DNA of 59,150 nt, taken from the NCBI GenBank assembly GCA_902796085.1, contig CADBNU010000171.1:1-59150 (forward strand), read 5' to 3'. Numbering within the stretch: position 1 is the stretch's first letter; every line of letters starts with the position of its first letter. Positions 37,327 through 48,216 of the stretch are shown in pieces. The translations under genes were made by a program, and so were the position numbers. The notes under the pieces were generated by a model. The model did no database searches. It worked only from the letters and a program-made list of their open reading frames with translations, and was not told where the DNA came from. This stretch comes from Heyndrickxia coagulans (GTDB taxonomy: Bacteria; Bacillota; Bacilli; Bacillales; Caldibacillaceae).

Positions 37327-39750
37327 TTACATTAATGAATAAGGATTCATATCTATGGATATGGTTAACCCTTTTTTTAACTGATCTTGATAGAAATGAT
37401 GAATAATCTTCTTTAATGCAGGTGTGATATTTGGGTCATGTTTATATTTTATTAAAACTTGATACCGATATTTATTTTTGATTTTGACAATTGGTGAAGC
37501 CGCTGGCCCTAAAACTTTACTTGACGGTAAAAGTTGAGCGCGTAAGAATTGCGCAATTTTTTCTGCAACAGTATAAACATATTGAACGTCTTCATGGTTT
37601 ATATGAATTAACACTAAATAATAAAACGGTGGGTACTGGCCCTGTTTCCGCATCAACATTTCATGGCGATAAAATTGAAGATAATCATGATTTTTCGCTA
37701 ACTGAACACTGTAATGTTCCGGTGTATACGTTTGGATAATAACTTCACCTGGCAATTGATGCCTACCAGCACGACCGCTTACTTGGGTGAGTAACTGGAA
37801 TGTTTTTTCACTGGAACGGAAATCAGGTATATGTAATGAACTATCTGCCGAAAGAACACCAACTAGGGTAATATTAGGAAAATCTAACCCCTTGGCAATC
37901 ATCTGTGTCCCTAACAATATATCAGCTTTGCCCTGTCCAAAGTCTGTTAATAGCTTTTCATGGGATCCTTTACGACTCGTTGTATCGACATCCATTCGAA
38001 TAACGCGTGCTTCAGGTAAAACTTTCCCCAGCTCTTCTTCCACCTTTTGTGTACCTGTACCAAAGAAACGAATATGGTTACTACCGCATTCCGGACAAAC
38101 TTTTGGTGTCCCTGTTTCAAATCCACAATAATGACATTTTAATTGATCCGTTACTTTGTGATAAGTTAATGAAATTTCACAGTTCGGACACTTTACAACA
38201 AGGCCACAATCCCGACACATCACAAAGGAAGAATAACCGCGTCGGTTTAACATCAATACAATTTGTTCTTTTTTCGCCAATCGGTCTTGCATTTTTTCAA
38301 AAAGTTGCGCAGAAAACATGGATCGATTACCGGATTTCAATTCATTACGCATATCAACGATCTCTACCGTTGGAAGTCGGGACTGATTCATCCGTTTATC
38401 CATCGTTAATAGTTTATAAACTCCTTTTTTTGCTCTCGCAAAGCTTTCTAATGATGGAGTTGCACTGCCCAAAACGACTGGACAATGGTGAATTTTACTC
38501 CGTTCAATGGCTATATCTCGCGCATGATATCGCGGGATGTCTTCTTGTTTGTAACTATTTTCATGTTCCTCATCAATAATGATAATGCCTATATTTTCGA
38601 AAGGGGCAAAAATGGCAGACCTTGCTCCCACAACAACTTTTACTTCTTTACGTTGTATTTTTCGCCATTCATCATATTTCTCCCCTAGAGATAAACCACT
38701 ATGTAATACAGCTACCAAATTACCAAAACGGCCTTTAAAACGGTTTACCATCTGCGGTGTTAGCGAAATTTCTGGGACAAGAACAATCGCTTCTTTACCT
38801 TGATTGATCACTTTTTCAATTGCTTGTAAATATACTTCTGTTTTCCCACTACCGGTTACCCCATGGAGAAGAAAGACCTCTTGTTGTTTTTCTTCTATCG
38901 TATTTAAGATCGGTGTAATCGCCTTTTGCTGATCTTCTGTCAACGGTAATGCTTTCGTCTTCTGAAAATACCGATTTACATATGGATCACGATATTGCTC
39001 ATATTCTTCTTTTTTCAACAGCCCCTTATTGACAAGCGCATTTAATGGAGCCCTTGCATTTGCTACCTTTCGCTCCATTTGGCTTACGGTATGTGGCTGA
39101 AAATGCCGTAAAAACACTTGATAAATTTCTTCTTGTTTTTGACTAAGCGGCTTCGATAATTGATTCTTTTTGTTTTGAAAGTGTTCTACATCGTTTGTTG
39201 TCGGAACATAATATAAAACTTTCTTCTTATTCCCTTGGTTTTTTACTTCATATGTTACTTCAAACAAGCCTTCCTTTGCTTTGCGATACAAATAAGATGT
39301 AGAAACAAACTTTTCGACATCTTTCCATTTTAATCGTTTTTGCTTGTCAAATAGTTTTTTTAAATCCGTTGGTAATTGTTCAAGGGCATGATCATCAATC
39401 AATGTTATATATTTTTCATATTTAGCCTTAAGTGCCGGTGGTAGCATCACTTGATAGGCTGCAATTTTAAAACAAAGCGTTTTTTCTGATAAATAATCAC
39501 CAATATGTAACAACTCTTTATTTAATACTGGTATTACATCCATCGGTTCGATGATTTCTTTTAAGTTTTTTATATCAGATCTTTCTTTTAAACCAACGAC
39601 AAACCCTTGGATATGCCTGTTTCCAAAAGGAACGACCACACGCATCCCTATTTCAATATGCCCTATGAACTCTTCAGGAATATAATAATCAAACGGCTTA
39701 TTCGTTTGCAATGTCGGTACATCTACGATGACACTGGCAATTTTTTTCAT
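37327..39750 (-). CDS. priA: Primosomal protein PriA (replication restart helicase)
   Basis: Recognises stalled forks and reloads the replication machinery away from oriC. The 807-aa protein has an N-terminal DNA-binding domain (1-200), a helicase motor with Walker A GVTGSGKTEVYL near 300, DEEH, and GSATPSLES, then a cysteine-rich zinc-binding insert of CxxC pairs (CRDCGLVVKCPNC, CHYCG, CPECG) and GTQMIAKGLDFPNI with GRAGRHQLPGEV. It lies 1 bp after coaBC. Confidence 0.98.
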   Translation of the reverse strand: MKKIASVIVDVPTLQTNKPFDYYIPEEFIGHIEIGMRVVVPFGNRHIQGFVVGLKERSDIKNLKEIIEPMDVIPVLNKELLHIGDYLSEKTLCFKIAAYQVMLPPALKAKYEKYITLIDDHALEQLPTDLKKLFDKQKRLKWKDVEKFVSTSYLYRKAKEGLFEVTYEVKNQGNKKKVLYYVPTTNDVEHFQNKKNQLSKPLSQKQEEIYQVFLRHFQPHTVSQMERKVANARAPLNALVNKGLLKKEEYEQYRDPYVNRYFQKTKALPLTEDQQKAITPILNTIEEKQQEVFLLHGVTGSGKTEVYLQAIEKVINQGKEAIVLVPEISLTPQMVNRFKGRFGNLVAVLHSGLSLGEKYDEWRKIQRKEVKVVVGARSAIFAPFENIGIIIIDEEHENSYKQEDIPRYHARDIAIERSKIHHCPVVLGSATPSLESFARAKKGVYKLLTMDKRMNQSRLPTVEIVDMRNELKSGNRSMFSAQLFEKMQDRLAKKEQIVLMLNRRGYSSFVMCRDCGLVVKCPNCEISLTYHKVTDQLKCHYCGFETGTPKVCPECGSNHIRFFGTGTQKVEEELGKVLPEARVIRMDVDTTSRKGSHEKLLTDFGQGKADILLGTQMIAKGLDFPNITLVGVLSADSSLHIPDFRSSEKTFQLLTQVSGRAGRHQLPGEVIIQTYTPEHYSVQLAKNHDYLQFYRHEMLMRKQGQYPPFYYLVLIHINHEDVQYVYTVAEKIAQFLRAQLLPSSKVLGPAASPIVKIKNKYRYQVLIKYKHDPNITPALKKIIHHFYQDQLKKGLTISIDMNPYSLM

Positions 39751-39751
39751 A

Positions 39752-40957
39752 TTACTCTTTCCTTTTTAGAATTTCAATCACTTCTTTAAAAATTTCTAAA
39801 GCAACATCTTGTTTAGATAATTTTGGTAATTCTTTTTTCGTACCATCCGCTTTATATATCGTGACGATATTTGTATCACTACCAAAACCTGCACCATTTG
39901 TTGTAACATTATTAGCAACAATCATATCCGCATTTTTATCTTTTAATTTTTTTCTTGCATATTCATCTATATTATTTGTTTCTGCCGCAAATCCAACTAA
40001 TAATTGGTGTGTCTTTCTTTTGCCAAGTTCCGATAAAATATCTTTCGTGCGAACGAGGTTGATTACCGTAGCACCTTCTTGTTTTTTCATTTTTTGATCA
40101 TGGATTTGCTCAGGTCGATAATCAGCGACAGCTGCTGTTTTTACTACAATATCGGCTTCATCAAATCTGGCCATTACTGCTTGATACATTTCTTCTGCAC
40201 TTTCAACATGAACAACGTCTACACCTAGTGGAATATTTAAATTAACTGGCCCTGATATCAATGTCACATGAGCCCCGAGTTTAGCAGCTATACCGGCTAT
40301 AGCATATCCCATTTTTCCTGATGAAAAGTTTGTCAAATACCGAACAGGATCTATTCGCTCACGAGTTGGACCAGCCGTTACAACAACCTTTTTCCCTTTT
40401 AATAGCAGTTCGGTACGGTGGGAAAAATAATTTTTCACATGATTAACAATTGACTCTGGTTCTTCTAAACGGCCTTTTCCGACATAGCCACAGGCTAAAT
40501 AGCCCTCACCTGGTTCGATAAACTTATAGTCGAACTCTCTTAAAATGGACATATTGCGTTGCACTGCTGGATGTTGGTACATATGAACATTCATCGCAGG
40601 TGCAATCCAGACCGGTTTTGTTGTTGCAAGTAATGTCGTTGAAATCATGTCATCGGCTATTCCATTCGCTATTTTCCCGATCATATTTGCTGTTGCAGGA
40701 GCAACAATAATTAAATCTGGCCAATCGGCAAGATCAATATGCGCAATTTTTGCAGGATCTTTTTCATCAAAAGTATCTGTATACACATCATTTCTTGATA
40801 TTGCCTGAAAAGACAGAGGTGTAACAAATTCTAGCGCATTCTTACTCATCATGACTTTAACATTGAATCCTGCTTGCGTAAGTTTACTTGTTAAGGCAAT
40901 AGCTTTATAGGCAGCAATTCCACCTGTTACACATAAGAGTATATTTTTTCCTTTCAC
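39752..40957 (-). CDS. coaBC: Bifunctional CoaBC (phosphopantothenoylcysteine synthetase/decarboxylase)
   Basis: Two steps of coenzyme A synthesis: joins cysteine to 4'-phosphopantothenate (CoaB, C-terminal) and decarboxylates the product with FMN (CoaC, N-terminal). The 401-aa protein begins KGKNILLCVTGGIAAYKA, has NANM-type loop PAMNVHMYQHPA and the conserved YLACGYVGKGR in the CoaC half, then TAGPTRERIDPVRYL and NFSSGKMGYAIA in the CoaB half. I start at GTG (40955-40957), with GAGGGG six bases upstream, rather than the upstream ATG at 40993, which has no such site. Confidence 0.96.
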   Translation of the reverse strand: MKGKNILLCVTGGIAAYKAIALTSKLTQAGFNVKVMMSKNALEFVTPLSFQAISRNDVYTDTFDEKDPAKIAHIDLADWPDLIIVAPATANMIGKIANGIADDMISTTLLATTKPVWIAPAMNVHMYQHPAVQRNMSILREFDYKFIEPGEGYLACGYVGKGRLEEPESIVNHVKNYFSHRTELLLKGKKVVVTAGPTRERIDPVRYLTNFSSGKMGYAIAGIAAKLGAHVTLISGPVNLNIPLGVDVVHVESAEEMYQAVMARFDEADIVVKTAAVADYRPEQIHDQKMKKQEGATVINLVRTKDILSELGKRKTHQLLVGFAAETNNIDEYARKKLKDKNADMIVANNVTTNGAGFGSDTNIVTIYKADGTKKELPKLSKQDVALEIFKEVIEILKRKE

Positions 40958-41139
40958 ATATGTCCCCTCATTTCTGATCAATTCATATGACAATCTATAT
41001 TCTTAATTTACTCTTTTTCATCTTATCATAAATAATTTTCAAATCGATAGTATTAAGAAAAGACCGTTCAAACAGCATACTTTATATATATTGAATGTAG
41101 TTGAAACTTACAAGCGTTAAAGCGATTGAAAATAAAAGA

Positions 41140-41173
41140 GGCTATCCAAGTCAAATGACGACGGTTGGATGGC
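41140..41173 (-). terminator. rpoZ terminator
   Basis: Stem GGCCATCCAA / TTGGATAGCC (one G-U type mismatch position) with a 14-nt loop, then TCTTTTATTTTC on the minus strand. It splits the gmk-rpoZ unit from coaBC-priA. No strong promoter is visible in the 180 bp before coaBC. Confidence 0.7.
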
Positions 41174-41229
41174 CCCTAAAAAATTAAAACATACTAATAA
41201 AATATATGGTTTACAAAAAATGTTTTGTC

Positions 41230-41436
41230 TTAGTTTTCTTTATTTTCATTTGCTAATTGAATGGCACCGACACTAATTTCTTCTAAAGCTTTACCGACAA
41301 CTTTATATGCTTTATATTCTTCCAATTGATAGTCTTCGTTATCCTTCATTTGACGAGCACGCTTTGCACCTACTGTAACAAGCATATACTTTGAAGGAAC
41401 TTTTTCTAATAATGTATCGATTGATGGATATAACAT
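41230..41436 (-). CDS. rpoZ: RNA polymerase omega subunit
   Basis: Small subunit that helps fold and assemble the beta' subunit of RNA polymerase. The 68-aa product starts MLYPSIDTLLEKVPSKYMLV and has GAKRARQM near 23-30 and KVVGKALEEI near 45-54, as in Bacillus omega. It follows gmk by 2 bp. Confidence 0.96.
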   Translation of the reverse strand: MLYPSIDTLLEKVPSKYMLVTVGAKRARQMKDNEDYQLEEYKAYKVVGKALEEISVGAIQLANENKEN

Positions 41437-41438
41437 GT

Positions 41439-42319
<881 letters not shown>

Positions 42320-42348
42320 TTGGCCTCCATCCCCAATAACTTTTTAAT

Positions 42349-43224
42349 CTATTCAATATTTTGTACTTGTTCCCGGATTTTTTCAATAATGGTTTTTAAT
42401 TCCACAACACTTTGGCTAATTTCAATACTGTTAGATTTTGAACCGATCGTGTTCACTTCTCGATTCATTTCTTGCACTAAAAAGTCAAATTTCCTTCCAA
42501 CAGGTCCCTTTAATTCAAAGTTAGATTGAAATTGTTGTACATGACTTTGCAACCGGGTCAGTTCTTCTGTAATATCCGATCGTTCTGAAAAAATTGCAAT
42601 CTCCGTCAACACTCGTGAATCATCAATGAGTCCTTCTGTATATTCAGAAATTCTCTTTGTTAATCGTTCTTCATATTCTTTCTGAACGACTGGAATGAGG
42701 TCATTGATTTTTTTTAGCTGGTCTTTCATTTGATCGATATTCTGATCCAACTGCTGTTTTAAAACTTGTCCTTCTATTATACGCATATTTGTTAAATTTT
42801 GCACAGCTTCTTCTACAGCTTGTAAAATAGCTTGGTCAAGTTCCTCATTATCCAATTCTTTTTCAACAATTTCAATCAATTCATTTCGTTGTAAAAGGTC
42901 AGACAATTGTATATTTCCGTTGATTTGAAAACGATCTTTTAAATTCGTTATGTATTGATAATACTCATCAATTAAATTCCAGTCAATGGTAAGTTTTCTT
43001 TTTACTAAACCTGATCCTTCAATATTAACATAACAATCAACTCTACCTCTAGATACGTATTGTTGACAAATTTTTTTTATTTTATCTTCTAATTGCATAA
43101 ACTGATGGGGCATTCGAATATGGAAATCTAAATAACGATGATTAACCGAACGTATTTCAACCGATATATAAAAATTTTCATATTCAATTTTACTTTGACC
43201 GAAACCAGTCATACTTTTAACCAC
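42349..43224 (-). CDS. yloC: YicC/YloC family endoribonuclease
   Basis: Member of the YicC family; the family is now known as endoribonucleases acting on RNA in stress. The 291-aa protein has the conserved start SMTGFGQ near 4-10, RSVNHRYLDFHIRMP near 26-40, and the conserved end FDFLVQEMNREVNTIGSKS near 245-263, with a long helical middle. It starts with GTG (43222-43224), with AGGTG upstream. First gene of the yloC-remA-gmk-rpoZ unit. Confidence 0.94.
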   Translation of the reverse strand: MVKSMTGFGQSKIEYENFYISVEIRSVNHRYLDFHIRMPHQFMQLEDKIKKICQQYVSRGRVDCYVNIEGSGLVKRKLTIDWNLIDEYYQYITNLKDRFQINGNIQLSDLLQRNELIEIVEKELDNEELDQAILQAVEEAVQNLTNMRIIEGQVLKQQLDQNIDQMKDQLKKINDLIPVVQKEYEERLTKRISEYTEGLIDDSRVLTEIAIFSERSDITEELTRLQSHVQQFQSNFELKGPVGRKFDFLVQEMNREVNTIGSKSNSIEISQSVVELKTIIEKIREQVQNIE

Positions 43225-43260
43225 AATCTCACCTAGTTTCTAATTCGTCGTTTAATTACT

Positions 43261-43266
43261 ATTGTA
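43261..43266 (-). promoter_or_regulatory. Candidate extended -10 promoter for yloC-remA-gmk-rpoZ
   Basis: TACAAT preceded by TGT (extended -10), about 37 bp upstream of yloC. No good -35 box; its place is taken by the yloB terminator stem. Confidence 0.4.
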
Positions 43267-43281
43267 ACATAAAATAGAAAA

Positions 43282-43308
43282 GGCAAAAGGGATTAATTTC
43301 CTTTTGCC
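43282..43308 (-). terminator. yloB terminator
   Basis: Stem GGCAAAAGG / CCTTTTGCC with a 9-nt loop, then TTTTCT on the minus strand, 8 bp after the yloB stop codon. Confidence 0.85.
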
Positions 43309-43315
43309 CGAATGC

Positions 43316-45994
43316 TTATTTTTTATGAATAAATAAGGAACCGACAAGAAGAAATGTTGGTATGGAAGCCATCGCAAGAATAAGTAACCAATCTCTAGGC
43401 ACAATTGGGACCGTATGAAATACGGTTGCTAATGGTGGATAATATATAACCACTAACAATAAGATTACACTTGAAATGACTGCCCAAACTAAATATGGGT
43501 TGCCGAATGGGTTTCTTGAAAAAATTGAATGTTCACTGCGACAATCAAACACATGAATCAATTGAGCTAAAACGAGTGTAGCAAAAGCAACGGTTTGTGC
43601 ATAAGCTAAATCATTTGGATTATTTCTGTATACTACAATAAATGCTATTAATGTGGCAACTCCAATTAAAAATCCCCTAGAGATTACTTTCCAACCAAGT
43701 CCTCGAGCAAAAACACCTTCTTTAGGACTGCGAGGTGCCCGCTTCATTACATCATCTTCCGGTCTATCCAAACCTAATGCCATTGCCGGTAAACCATCTG
43801 TTACTAAGTTTACCCATAAAATTTGAATGGGAACAAGCGGTAATGGCATTGCTAAAATCATGGCAAATAACATAACTAAAATTTCGCCGACATTGGATGC
43901 AAGGAGATATCGGATAAATTTTCGAATATTTTCATATATGTTTCGTCCTTCTTGAATGGCTGCTTTAATTGTTGCAAAATTGTCATCCAATAAGACGAGA
44001 GATGAAGATTCTTTTGCTACATCCGTACCTGTAATTCCCATAGCAATCCCGATATCTGCTGCTTTAATCGCCGGAGCATCATTCACTCCATCACCTGTCA
44101 TCGCTACAATATGGCCATTATTTTGCAATGCCTTAACGATTTTCAATTTATGTTCAGGTGACACTCGAGCAAAAACGGATACTCGGTCTACTACTTCTTC
44201 TAATTCTTCCACTGACATGGTATCTAATGTCGCACCATCAAGTACAAGACTGTCGGACCGAATTAAGCCTAACTCTTTTCCGATTGCTTTCGCTGTTATG
44301 ACATGGTCACCGGTAATCATGACCGTTTTAATACCAGCCTCTTTACATTCTTTGATCGCATCTTTTACTTCAGGTCTTGGAGGGTCAATCATCCCATGCA
44401 ATCCAATAAACGTTAAATTGTTTTCCACTTCCGATTCATGAACATATGTTGTTTTTGTATTCAGTTTTTTGTAACTGATCGCAATTGTACGTAATGCTTG
44501 CTTCGCTAAAGACTCAACTGCCTGTTGCAAACGGTTTTTCCATTGTTGTGTTAAATGCTGTTCTTTTCCATTCGCGAAAACCGACTCACTTAATTGAATT
44601 AAAATGTCTGGTGCACCCTTTGTAATCGCGAACCGCTCACCTTTTTTATTTTCCACGATAATCGTCATCATTTTTCTGGCCGAGTCAAACGGAAACTCCT
44701 GAATAATGGTATATTCGTTCAGTAAATTTTCTCTTGTAAAGCCTGCCTTCAAGCCAGCGACTAATAGTGCTCCTTCTGTCGGATCACCGTCTAATTTATA
44801 ATCGTTCTTTTTTTCAGTAATGAAATTGGCATGATTACAAAGTATGGCAAAAGAAAGTAATTTCTCAAAATGTACATCTTTCTTAGGATCAACAATATTG
44901 TTATTTTTCATGAATTTACCTTCAGGAACATATCCTTGTCCAGAAACATTCCAAACTTCATTATTTGCCCATAAATGGGTGACGGTCATTTTATTTTGAG
45001 TCATCGTCCCAGTTTTATCTGAACAGATCACCGATGCACAACCTAAAGTTTCGACTGCAGGTAATTTTCGAACGATCGAGTTCTTCTTAATCATTCGTTG
45101 CACACCAAGTGACAAAGCAATTGTCACAATCGCTGGTAAGCCTTCTGGAATTGCTGCAACTGCAAGGGATACTCCTGATAAAAACATCGTATATAGATCA
45201 TGGCCTTGCATAATACCAATCATAACCACTAATAAAGTTAAAAATAACGCAACAATAATTAAGATCTTCCCTAGTTGCTCTAAACGTCGTTGAAGAGGTG
45301 TTGTGAGAGTTTCCGTTGTTTGCAACATATCGGCAATCTGCCCCATCGCAGTTTTCATTCCCGTACCGATGACTACACCTACACCACTACCCCGGGTTAC
45401 CATCGTTCCCATAAAAGCCATATTGGACATATCACCAATCCCTACATTTTCACCATGAATAACTTCCGTATCTTTACTCGTTGGGACAGATTCACCGGTT
45501 AATGCGGATTCCTCTATTTCTAAACTGTTCGCTTCTAAAATTCTCACATCTGCTCCGATACGATCACCACTAGCAAAGCGGATAATATCACCAGGAACAA
45601 TTTCTTTCGAAGGGATTTTCACCCATTTTCCGTTTCTTAAAACCGTTGCAGTCGGGGCAGATAATTCCTTTAAAGCTTCAAGCGACTTTTCAGCCCGTCG
45701 TTCTTGAAAAAAACCTAATATTCCATTTAATAGGACAATAGCCATTATTGCTATGGCGTCAATATACTCCCCTAATAATCCCGATATCAATGTTGCTACA
45801 AGTAATACAATAACCATAAAATCTTTAAATTGACTAAAAAATAAAAGCAACGCTGATTGCTTTTCTCCTTCTTGTAATTCATTAAAACCGAATTGTTTTC
45901 TTCTCCTTGAAACTTCCTCCTCTGTTAATCCTTTGTTGAAATCTGTCTGGATTTTTTCACGTATTTCTTCTGGATTCATTTCATGGTATCTCAT
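43316..45994 (-). CDS. yloB: P-type calcium-transporting ATPase YloB
   Basis: Membrane pump of the P2A group (SERCA-like) that exports calcium with ATP. The 892-aa protein has an N-terminal cation ATPase domain (1-65), TGES near 166-169, the ion-site motif PEGLP near 283-287 in transmembrane helix 4, the phosphorylated Asp326 in SDKTGTMT, the nucleotide site GDPTEGALL, TGDHVITA and TGDGVNDAPA, and about ten membrane segments. Length matches B. subtilis YloB. Transcribed divergently from rqcH and ended by its own terminator. Confidence 0.95.
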   Translation of the reverse strand: MRYHEMNPEEIREKIQTDFNKGLTEEEVSRRRKQFGFNELQEGEKQSALLLFFSQFKDFMVIVLLVATLISGLLGEYIDAIAIMAIVLLNGILGFFQERRAEKSLEALKELSAPTATVLRNGKWVKIPSKEIVPGDIIRFASGDRIGADVRILEANSLEIEESALTGESVPTSKDTEVIHGENVGIGDMSNMAFMGTMVTRGSGVGVVIGTGMKTAMGQIADMLQTTETLTTPLQRRLEQLGKILIIVALFLTLLVVMIGIMQGHDLYTMFLSGVSLAVAAIPEGLPAIVTIALSLGVQRMIKKNSIVRKLPAVETLGCASVICSDKTGTMTQNKMTVTHLWANNEVWNVSGQGYVPEGKFMKNNNIVDPKKDVHFEKLLSFAILCNHANFITEKKNDYKLDGDPTEGALLVAGLKAGFTRENLLNEYTIIQEFPFDSARKMMTIIVENKKGERFAITKGAPDILIQLSESVFANGKEQHLTQQWKNRLQQAVESLAKQALRTIAISYKKLNTKTTYVHESEVENNLTFIGLHGMIDPPRPEVKDAIKECKEAGIKTVMITGDHVITAKAIGKELGLIRSDSLVLDGATLDTMSVEELEEVVDRVSVFARVSPEHKLKIVKALQNNGHIVAMTGDGVNDAPAIKAADIGIAMGITGTDVAKESSSLVLLDDNFATIKAAIQEGRNIYENIRKFIRYLLASNVGEILVMLFAMILAMPLPLVPIQILWVNLVTDGLPAMALGLDRPEDDVMKRAPRSPKEGVFARGLGWKVISRGFLIGVATLIAFIVVYRNNPNDLAYAQTVAFATLVLAQLIHVFDCRSEHSIFSRNPFGNPYLVWAVISSVILLLVVIYYPPLATVFHTVPIVPRDWLLILAMASIPTFLLVGSLFIHKK

Positions 45995-46140
45995 TATTCC
46001 TATCCACTCCTCTAATTACTTGTTCGATGGCTGAATTTCGATTAGATGTTGTTTGCTCTTCGTCAAACGTACTTTTTTAACGAAATAAATAAAATTTTAT
46101 AAACATAAAATGGCTTGTACAAATCTTTCAATAAAGAATA

Positions 46141-46169
46141 TTCAGCATCACCGAAAAAAATGCTATACT
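46141..46169 (+). promoter_or_regulatory. Extended -10 promoter for rqcH
   Basis: TATACT (46164-46169) with TGC just before it; the -35 (TTCAGC at 46141-46146, 17-bp spacing) is poor. It lies 40 bp upstream of rqcH in the region divergent from yloB. Confidence 0.55.
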
Positions 46170-46208
46170 TGGGGAAGATTATTAAGAATGTATAGAAGGT
46201 GTTAACAA

Positions 46209-47915
46209 ATGTCGTTTGATGGTCTATTTACATATAAGATGGTGAAGGAGCTTTCCCCGCTTTTAAAAGGTGGAAGAATTATGAAAATTCACCAACCATT
46301 TATCAATGAAATTATTTTAACTGTTCGTTCACAAGGTAAAAATCATCGGGTATTGCTGTCTGCCCACCCTTCATATGCTCGAGTACAAATTACGTATGAA
46401 ACGGTGGAAAATCCTAAGGAAGCACCCATGTTTTGTATGATGTTGAGAAAACATTTAGAAGGACAGTTTATAGAGGATATTTATCAAGTAGGATTAGATC
46501 GGATTATTATTTTCAAAATAAAAGGTAGAAATGAACTTGGTGATATTTCTTATAAAAACTTAATTGTTGAGATTATGGGACGTCACAGCAATATCATTCT
46601 CGTCGATGATGAACGAAATATGATATTAGAATCTATTAAACATATTTCCTATGCTGTTAATCGTCACCGGGCTATTTTACCTGGCCATGAATATATATAT
46701 CCGCCAGAACAAAATAAAATGAATCCTTTTAAAGCAACAGAAAAAGATGTTTTACAACAGATAGATTTTAATAGTGGAAAATTAGACAAACAGATCATTG
46801 CACAATTTGCTGGTATATCACCACTATTTGCGAAAGAAGTCATCTATAATGCCGAAATTGCCAATCGAATTACATTACCGAAAAGTTTTATTAAATTAAT
46901 GGAATGTGTAAAAAGTGATTATGTTGAACCAACGCTTATAAAAAGTGATAAAAAAGAAGTCTTTTATTATATTCCATTAGAACATGTCGAAGGAAAACGG
47001 AAAACTTTTTCTTCATTAAGCAAATTGCTGGATGCCTATTATTACGGAAAAGCCGAACGGGATCGTGTGAAACAGTTAGCCGGCGATCTGGAGAAGCGAT
47101 TAAAAAATGAAATTGATAAAAATTATACTAAAATGAAAAAGTTAGAGGCGGATCTGAAAGAGGCGGAAAATAGTTCAAAATATCAACGATATGGTGAGCT
47201 TTTAACAGCTTATTTGTATATGGTGGATAAAGGAATGGAAGAAATTACCGTTGAAAATTATTACGATGAAAATAAACCGATCACAATTCCCTTAAATCCG
47301 CATAAAACACCTTCCGAAAATGCACAATGGTATTTCAATCAATATCAAAAAGGAAAGCATGCTGTTGTCGCTGTTCGTGAACAAATTGAAAAAACAAAAG
47401 AAGAAGTACTGTATTTAGAAAATGTTTTACAACAAATTGAATCGGCAGCACCAAAGGATATTGAAGAAATTAAAGAAGAGTTAGCGGAACAAGGGATCAT
47501 TAAAAAACGAAATACTAAAAAAACAAAGAACCAAAAGACAACCCCTGTCTTAGAAAAATATAAAGCTACGGACGGGACTTTAATTTTAGTAGGCAAAAAT
47601 AATAAACAAAATGATTACTTAACAACGAAATTAGCAAAAAAAGAAGAAGTTTGGTTACATACAAAAGATATCCCTGGTTCCCACGTTGTCATTCGATCGA
47701 CTAGCCCTTCTGAACAAACATTGTTAGAAGCAGCGATGCTTGCAGCATACTTCAGTAAGGCACGCGAATCGAGTCAAGTTCCGGTTGATTATACAAAAGT
47801 AAAATATGTCCGGAAACCTAGTGGCGCAAAACCAGGTTTTGTCATTTATGATCACCAACAGACGATGTATGTAACACCAAATATCGAATTAGTTGCTCAA
47901 TTAAAAATGGCATAG
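46209..47915 (+). CDS. rqcH: Rqc2 homologue RqcH (NFACT family)
   Basis: Ribosome quality-control factor that binds stalled 50S-peptidyl-tRNA and adds C-terminal alanine tails, marking the chain for degradation. The 568-aa protein has NFACT-N (1-180) with the Asp97-Arg98 pair in GLDR that RqcH needs for tailing, a helix-hairpin-helix part, a long coiled coil (about 270-420) and NFACT-R (about 445-540; TKDIPGSHVVIRS). Also known as YloA or a fibronectin-binding (FbpA-like) protein in older annotation. The SD is weak (GAAGGTG about 7 bases upstream). One of two plus-strand genes; it converges on pyrE. Confidence 0.96.
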   Translation: MSFDGLFTYKMVKELSPLLKGGRIMKIHQPFINEIILTVRSQGKNHRVLLSAHPSYARVQITYETVENPKEAPMFCMMLRKHLEGQFIEDIYQVGLDRIIIFKIKGRNELGDISYKNLIVEIMGRHSNIILVDDERNMILESIKHISYAVNRHRAILPGHEYIYPPEQNKMNPFKATEKDVLQQIDFNSGKLDKQIIAQFAGISPLFAKEVIYNAEIANRITLPKSFIKLMECVKSDYVEPTLIKSDKKEVFYYIPLEHVEGKRKTFSSLSKLLDAYYYGKAERDRVKQLAGDLEKRLKNEIDKNYTKMKKLEADLKEAENSSKYQRYGELLTAYLYMVDKGMEEITVENYYDENKPITIPLNPHKTPSENAQWYFNQYQKGKHAVVAVREQIEKTKEEVLYLENVLQQIESAAPKDIEEIKEELAEQGIIKKRNTKKTKNQKTTPVLEKYKATDGTLILVGKNNKQNDYLTTKLAKKEEVWLHTKDIPGSHVVIRSTSPSEQTLLEAAMLAAYFSKARESSQVPVDYTKVKYVRKPSGAKPGFVIYDHQQTMYVTPNIELVAQLKMA

Positions 47916-48216
47916 ATAAAGATAGAAGGTTTTAGGGAAATTCACGGAATAGTGGTCTTTTCGGAAGGTTCGTAAAAATAGATGCTTTTGTAAATGGTGG
48001 AAGTTATTGATCCTTTTTTGGTTATATTTTTATTAGCTTTGTCCTAAAAATAACTTCTAGTAAATATACAGCACTGATTTTTCAATGATGGCCTCTCGAG
48101 GATATTTCTTTCCTCGAGAAGGCTGATTGCGGACATTTCACCCGGATTTTTTCCTCCGTTTTTTCCATGTGAAAGACATTCTGCTTATCGGGCGATAAAG
48201 GTGACTTATATTTGAT
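47916..48216. other. Convergent intergenic region between rqcH and pyrE
   Basis: A 301-bp gap where B. subtilis carries the cysH-cysP-sat-cysC operon and sumT-ylnE-ylnF. I see no coding sequence here. It has a perfect 9-bp stem TCTCGAGGA / TCCTCGAGA at 48094-48119 without a T tract on either strand, and a weak 4-bp hairpin followed by T6 at 48143-48164 on the plus strand. Confidence 0.6.

Noticed and set aside
43956-44441. Plus-strand open frames of up to 161-190 codons opposite yloB, priA, plsX and others
   Set aside because: They lie fully inside well-identified genes on the other strand, have no ribosome-binding sites and read as low-complexity antisense translations.
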